DNA from: Novosphingobium colocasiae
GTDB taxonomy: Bacteria; Pseudomonadota; Alphaproteobacteria; Sphingomonadales; Sphingomonadaceae
Length of the DNA: 64,000 nt
Reading direction: 5' to 3'
Assembly: GCF_014652555.1 (NCBI RefSeq)
Contig: NZ_BMZA01000002.1
Span: 62,001-126,000 of the forward strand
Below are positions 61,030 to 64,000 of this stretch, one piece after another. The position numbers and the translations under genes were made by a program. Position 1 is the stretch's first letter, and each line of letters starts with the position of its first letter. Below the pieces are notes generated by a model. The model searched no databases. It saw nothing but the letters and a program-made list of their open reading frames with translations, and had not been told where the DNA came from.

Positions 61030-62358
61030 TCAATCGCCAAGGCCGTGGCTGGCCCGGTCCAGCCCATCGCGTTCGGCATCTTCCGAAACTCGCATCGGGA
61101 ACAGGGTGGAGACCATCACCGCCAGGATGACGGTGGCGATGATCGCCCAGACGCTGACCACCAGCATGGCGACCACTTGCGCCGTCATTTGCGCGATCAT
61201 CCCCATGCCTTCGTCGTAACCGACGCCGCCGAGGCTCGGGCTGGTGAACACGCCGAGCAGCAGCGCGCCGAGCAGGCCACCGATGCCGAAGGTGGCGAAA
61301 ACGCTGAGGCGATCGTCGATGCCTAGCCGGTCCTGGAACAGGCGGGTCGCCGCGCGGCAGGCGGCGGCACCGACGATGCCGAACAGGATCGCCGCGCCGG
61401 GCGAGACATAGCCTGACGCCGGCGTCGCGATCGCCAGTCCGGCTATGGCCCCGCCGGCAAATCCCGCGGCCGTGGGCTTGCCATGGCGCCAGTTGTCGAG
61501 CGCCAGTCCGGTCAACGCGCCGGCGGCGGCAGCGGCGTGCGCGGCGATGATGGCGGCGGCGGCATCGTCATTGGCAGCCAGCGCCGCGCCGCCGACCAGC
61601 CCGAGCCAGCCCAGCCACACCAGGCCCGCTCCGGCGAGCGCGCCGAATGCGGGGGGCGCAGCATCGCTGGTTGCGAACTTGCCGCGTCCCAGCATGATCG
61701 CCACCACCAGCGCGGAAACCCCGGCCGTCGTCTCGACGACGATGCCGCCACCCCAGTCGAGCGTGCCCACGCCTTGCGACAGCCAGCCGCCGCCCCAGAT
61801 CCAGTGCGCGACCGGGGCATAGACGACGAGCGACCACAGCGTGCAGAACGCCAGCACCCAGCCGAAGCGTGCGCGCCCGGCCCAGGCCCCGGTCATCAGC
61901 ACCGCCGCCAGCGCCGCCAGCGCGATCTGGTACAAGGCAAAGGCGCTCTCGGGCGCGCCGGTGTTCTGGCGGACATTGCCCAGCTCGATCAGCATCCAGG
62001 CATTGCCGCTGCCCAGCCAGCCGTTCGTCACCGTGCCGAACGCCACGGTATAGCCGACGATGATCCAGACCAGCGATACCGCCATCGTCACCGCGGCGGC
62101 CTGAAGCATCACCGAGACGGCATTGCCGGCCCGCACGCGTGCGCCATGATAGAGGCCAAGGCCCGGCACTGCCGCGAGCAGCACCAGCAGCGCCGCGATC
62201 AGCAGCCAGCCGGTGTCGCCGCTATCGGCCACGTCGAGCGCGCCGTCCTGCGCCAGCGCGGCCTGGGGAAGCAGCGCGAGGACCGCCAGCGCGGCGCGGC
62301 GCAGCCGTGATGCGCTGGGGGGGCGATGCGGCGAAACGGGCCGTGGTGAACTGGTCAT
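61030..62358 (-). CDS. Amt/MEP/Rh-family transporter lacking the twin histidines
   Basis: A 442-residue Amt-family membrane protein with a signal peptide (ending near PQAALAQ) and about 11 helices. Conserved parts include Asp201 in DWGGGIVVE, HWIWGGGWL and the GGAALAANDDAAAA segment. The two pore histidines of AmtB (His168, His318) are replaced: Glu209 stands 8 residues after Asp201, and Phe357 stands in DDRLSVFATFGIGG. The first change occurs in some fungal Mep proteins; both together are unusual. Transport of ammonium or another small molecule, or sensing, are all possible. No glnK gene is adjacent. Confidence 0.9.
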   Translation of the reverse strand: MTSSPRPVSPHRPPSASRLRRAALAVLALLPQAALAQDGALDVADSGDTGWLLIAALLVLLAAVPGLGLYHGARVRAGNAVSVMLQAAAVTMAVSLVWIIVGYTVAFGTVTNGWLGSGNAWMLIELGNVRQNTGAPESAFALYQIALAALAAVLMTGAWAGRARFGWVLAFCTLWSLVVYAPVAHWIWGGGWLSQGVGTLDWGGGIVVETTAGVSALVVAIMLGRGKFATSDAAPPAFGALAGAGLVWLGWLGLVGGAALAANDDAAAAIIAAHAAAAAGALTGLALDNWRHGKPTAAGFAGGAIAGLAIATPASGYVSPGAAILFGIVGAAACRAATRLFQDRLGIDDRLSVFATFGIGGLLGALLLGVFTSPSLGGVGYDEGMGMIAQMTAQVVAMLVVSVWAIIATVILAVMVSTLFPMRVSEDAERDGLDRASHGLGD

Positions 62359-62491
62359 TGCATCATCCCCCGAAAGGCGGGCAGCCTGGCCACGCCTGTC
62401 GCGCCGGAGTAAAGCAGGAAATCCCGCGCAGACAAGCCGATGGTGGCGTCCACGATGTCTTGACTGGGGAAAGCCGATCCGCTCGCCGCGA

Positions 62492-63499
62492 TCACGGCAG
62501 GGCGGGCAACACCATGTCAGGCGGGCGATGGCCATCGGCCCAGAAGCGGATGTTGGCGATGATGCGATCACCCGCCGCCTCGCGCCCTTCGACGGTAGCG
62601 CTGCCGAGATGGGGAATGGCCACAAGGTTCGGGGTGGCCAGCAGGCGCGGGTTGACGTCCGGCTCGGTGGCGAAGACATCCAGCCCCGCGGCGGCGATCC
62701 GCCCTTCGGTCAGCGCGGCGATGAGGGCATCCTCGTCGATCAACTGGCCGCGTGCGGTGTTCACGATGCAGGCGTTCGGCTTCATCAGGCCGAGCCGGCG
62801 CGCGTCGATCAGGTGGTGGGTTTGCGGCGATGCCGGGCAATGGAGCGTCACGAAGTCCGATTCGGCCAGCAGCCGGTCCAGATCGGGCTCGTAGTGCGCC
62901 GCCAGCATGTTCTCGATCGCGGCGGGAAAGCGGTGGCGGTTGTGATAGCGAACCGCCATGCCGAAGGCGCGGGCGCGATGCGCCACGGCTTGCCCTATCC
63001 GCCCCATGCCGACGATGCCCAGTCGCTTGCCGCCGAGCGACTGGCCGAGCAGTTCGGCCGGTCCCCACCCGCCCCACGATCCTTCGCGCAGCACGCGTTC
63101 GCCCTCGGCGAAGCGGCGGGCGGTGAGGATGATGAGGGCCAGCGTCAGGTCAGCGGTATCGTCCGTGAAGACGCCGGGGGTGTTAGTGACCATGATCCGC
63201 CGGGCATGAGCGGCGGCAAGATCGATATGTTCGGTGCCCATGCCGAAGCTGGCGATCAGGCGCAGGTCCGGCCCGGCCTGTTCGATCAGTTGCGAATCGA
63301 TGTGGTCCGTCACGCAGGGAACGAATACCTCGCACTCGCGCATCGCCGCTGCCAGTGCATCGCGGGTCATCGGCACGTCCACCTCGCGCAGTCGCACGTC
63401 GAACAGCTCGCGCATGCGCGCTTCGGTCAGCGGCAGCAGCCTGCGGGTGACGATGACGCGCGGTCTGCCTTCGAAACGCTTTTCTTCATAGTTCGCCAT
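62492..63499 (-). CDS. D-2-hydroxyacid dehydrogenase
   Basis: A 335-residue NAD(P)-dependent 2-hydroxyacid dehydrogenase of the glyoxylate/hydroxypyruvate reductase type: Rossmann motif GIVGMGRIGQA, catalytic Arg in VNTARGQLIDE, Glu in DVFATEPDVNP, and His in IPHLGSAT. It interconverts a 2-oxoacid and a D-2-hydroxyacid. Start ATG 63499. It lies 133 bp upstream of amt in the same direction; a metabolic link is not evident. Confidence 0.93.
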   Translation of the reverse strand: MANYEEKRFEGRPRVIVTRRLLPLTEARMRELFDVRLREVDVPMTRDALAAAMRECEVFVPCVTDHIDSQLIEQAGPDLRLIASFGMGTEHIDLAAAHARRIMVTNTPGVFTDDTADLTLALIILTARRFAEGERVLREGSWGGWGPAELLGQSLGGKRLGIVGMGRIGQAVAHRARAFGMAVRYHNRHRFPAAIENMLAAHYEPDLDRLLAESDFVTLHCPASPQTHHLIDARRLGLMKPNACIVNTARGQLIDEDALIAALTEGRIAAAGLDVFATEPDVNPRLLATPNLVAIPHLGSATVEGREAAGDRIIANIRFWADGHRPPDMVLPALP

Positions 63500-63603
63500 G
63501 CCTGCCGGGCTAGGCGCTTCGTGGCGCTGTGGTCAAGATTGCACGGCGTCTGCGGTGCGGTTGCCCTCTTGAACAGGGACCGGCGACGGCGGTAGAACGG
63601 GCC

Positions 63604-64000
63604 ATGATGAAACGCCCCCTGCTTTCGGCCATCGCCCTGGCTTCGCTGGTGATTTGCGCTCCGGCGCGCGCGGACGAGGATGACAAGGTGCCGTACTGGG
63701 CCACCATCGATACCGATCTTGCCAACCTGCGCGTCGGCCCGGGCGATAGCTACCGGATCGACTGGGTTTACCGCCGGCTGCATTTGCCGGTGAAAGTGGT
63801 GCGCCGCGAAGGGCCGTGGCGGCTGATAGAGGACCCTGACGGCACGCAGGGGTGGATGCGCGACCTGCTGCTGTCGCGCCAGCGCGGCGGCATCGTCAAG
63901 GGCAAGGAGCTGGTGGCGATGCGGGTCAAGCCCGACGATTCGGCACCGATCGCCTGGCGGATCGAGCCGGGGGTGGTCGGCGTGATGCCCGAAGACTGCA
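63604..64000 (+). CDS. Exported SH3-domain protein (3' end outside the window)
   Basis: A partial gene that runs off the window. ATG 63604 (or 63607) opens a signal peptide (MMKRPLLSAIALASLVICAP, then ARA), followed by a bacterial SH3-like domain: ATIDTDLANLRVGPGDSYR, KVVRREGPWRLIED and GTQGWMRDLLLS. The visible 132 residues cover most of the expected domain. Such proteins (DUF1058-like) bind or scaffold in the periplasm; function unknown. Confidence 0.85.
   Translation, partial: MMKRPLLSAIALASLVICAPARADEDDKVPYWATIDTDLANLRVGPGDSYRIDWVYRRLHLPVKVVRREGPWRLIEDPDGTQGWMRDLLLSRQRGGIVKGKELVAMRVKPDDSAPIAWRIEPGVVGVMPEDC

Overview
The window is high-GC DNA from an alphaproteobacterium, most likely a sphingomonad (Sphingomonas / Novosphingobium / Sphingobium group). 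The evidence is the rpmF-plsX-fabH-ihfA-merR block, a class I lysyl-tRNA synthetase, a GTTC-N7-GTTC SOS box of the alphaproteobacterial type, and intergenic repeats of kinds common in this group. I could not run a database search, so the genus is an inference.

Positions 1-29.9 kb hold a CoA-ester catabolic island. A minus-strand operon (4720 down to 12) encodes an amidohydrolase, an acyl-CoA ligase, an alpha/beta hydrolase and a true thiolase. Divergent from it, a plus-strand operon (4990-14266) encodes two thiolase-fold proteins without the nucleophilic cysteine, a double DUF35/OB-fold protein, a metallo-beta-lactamase-fold hydrolase, an enoyl-CoA hydratase/isomerase, two acyl-CoA dehydrogenases, a biotin carrier and a carboxyltransferase-fold protein with altered metal ligands. 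A lone enoyl-CoA hydratase (14338) and a TetR regulator (15178) follow. A second plus operon (16265-21787) has a biotin carrier, a biotin carboxylase, a carrier-like protein without the biotinyl lysine, a 3-hydroxyacyl-CoA dehydrogenase, an enoyl-CoA hydratase and a nitronate-monooxygenase-family flavoprotein. Minus-strand genes give a 3-oxoacid CoA-transferase pair with a third hydratase, and an esterase fused to DUF1330. A final plus group (26089-29949) has an SDR, an old-yellow-enzyme-type oxidoreductase, an APH-fold kinase and a small helical partner. A shared operator-like motif (CCGA-N7-TCGR) at four or five promoters suggests one regulon, probably under the TetR. The substrate cannot be named; the gene set fits a CoA-activated, branched or alicyclic acid that needs beta-oxidation, a carboxylation-type step and retro-aldol/thiolytic cleavage.

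Positions 30-64 kb are mostly core genome: cobT, two exported proteins, a nitroreductase, cysS, an SOS-box divergon with an S24 repressor, a glyoxalase-II-like hydrolase, a MAPEG protein, rpmF-plsX-fabH-ihfA-merR, a SixA-like phosphatase, a DinG-like helicase, a His-rich PadR with a DUF2218 partner, an MscS channel, lysS, a DUF1003 protein, a DUF885 peptidase, cytochrome b561, an RcnB-like protein, ettA, a VanZ-like protein, a CitE-like lyase, prfB, a lipoprotein methyltransferase, a long nitronate-monooxygenase-family protein, a DUF805 protein, a divergent Amt, a D-2-hydroxyacid dehydrogenase and the start of an SH3-domain protein cut by the window end.

The signals most worth following are: (1) the biotin system with a non-canonical carboxyltransferase and three carriers, (2) the Cys-less thiolase pair with a Cys-less double DUF35 protein, (3) the shared operator motif, (4) a candidate par/Fst-like type I toxin-antitoxin locus at 56.55-56.79 kb, (5) the SOS-box divergon at 36 kb, and (6) an Amt protein lacking both twin histidines.
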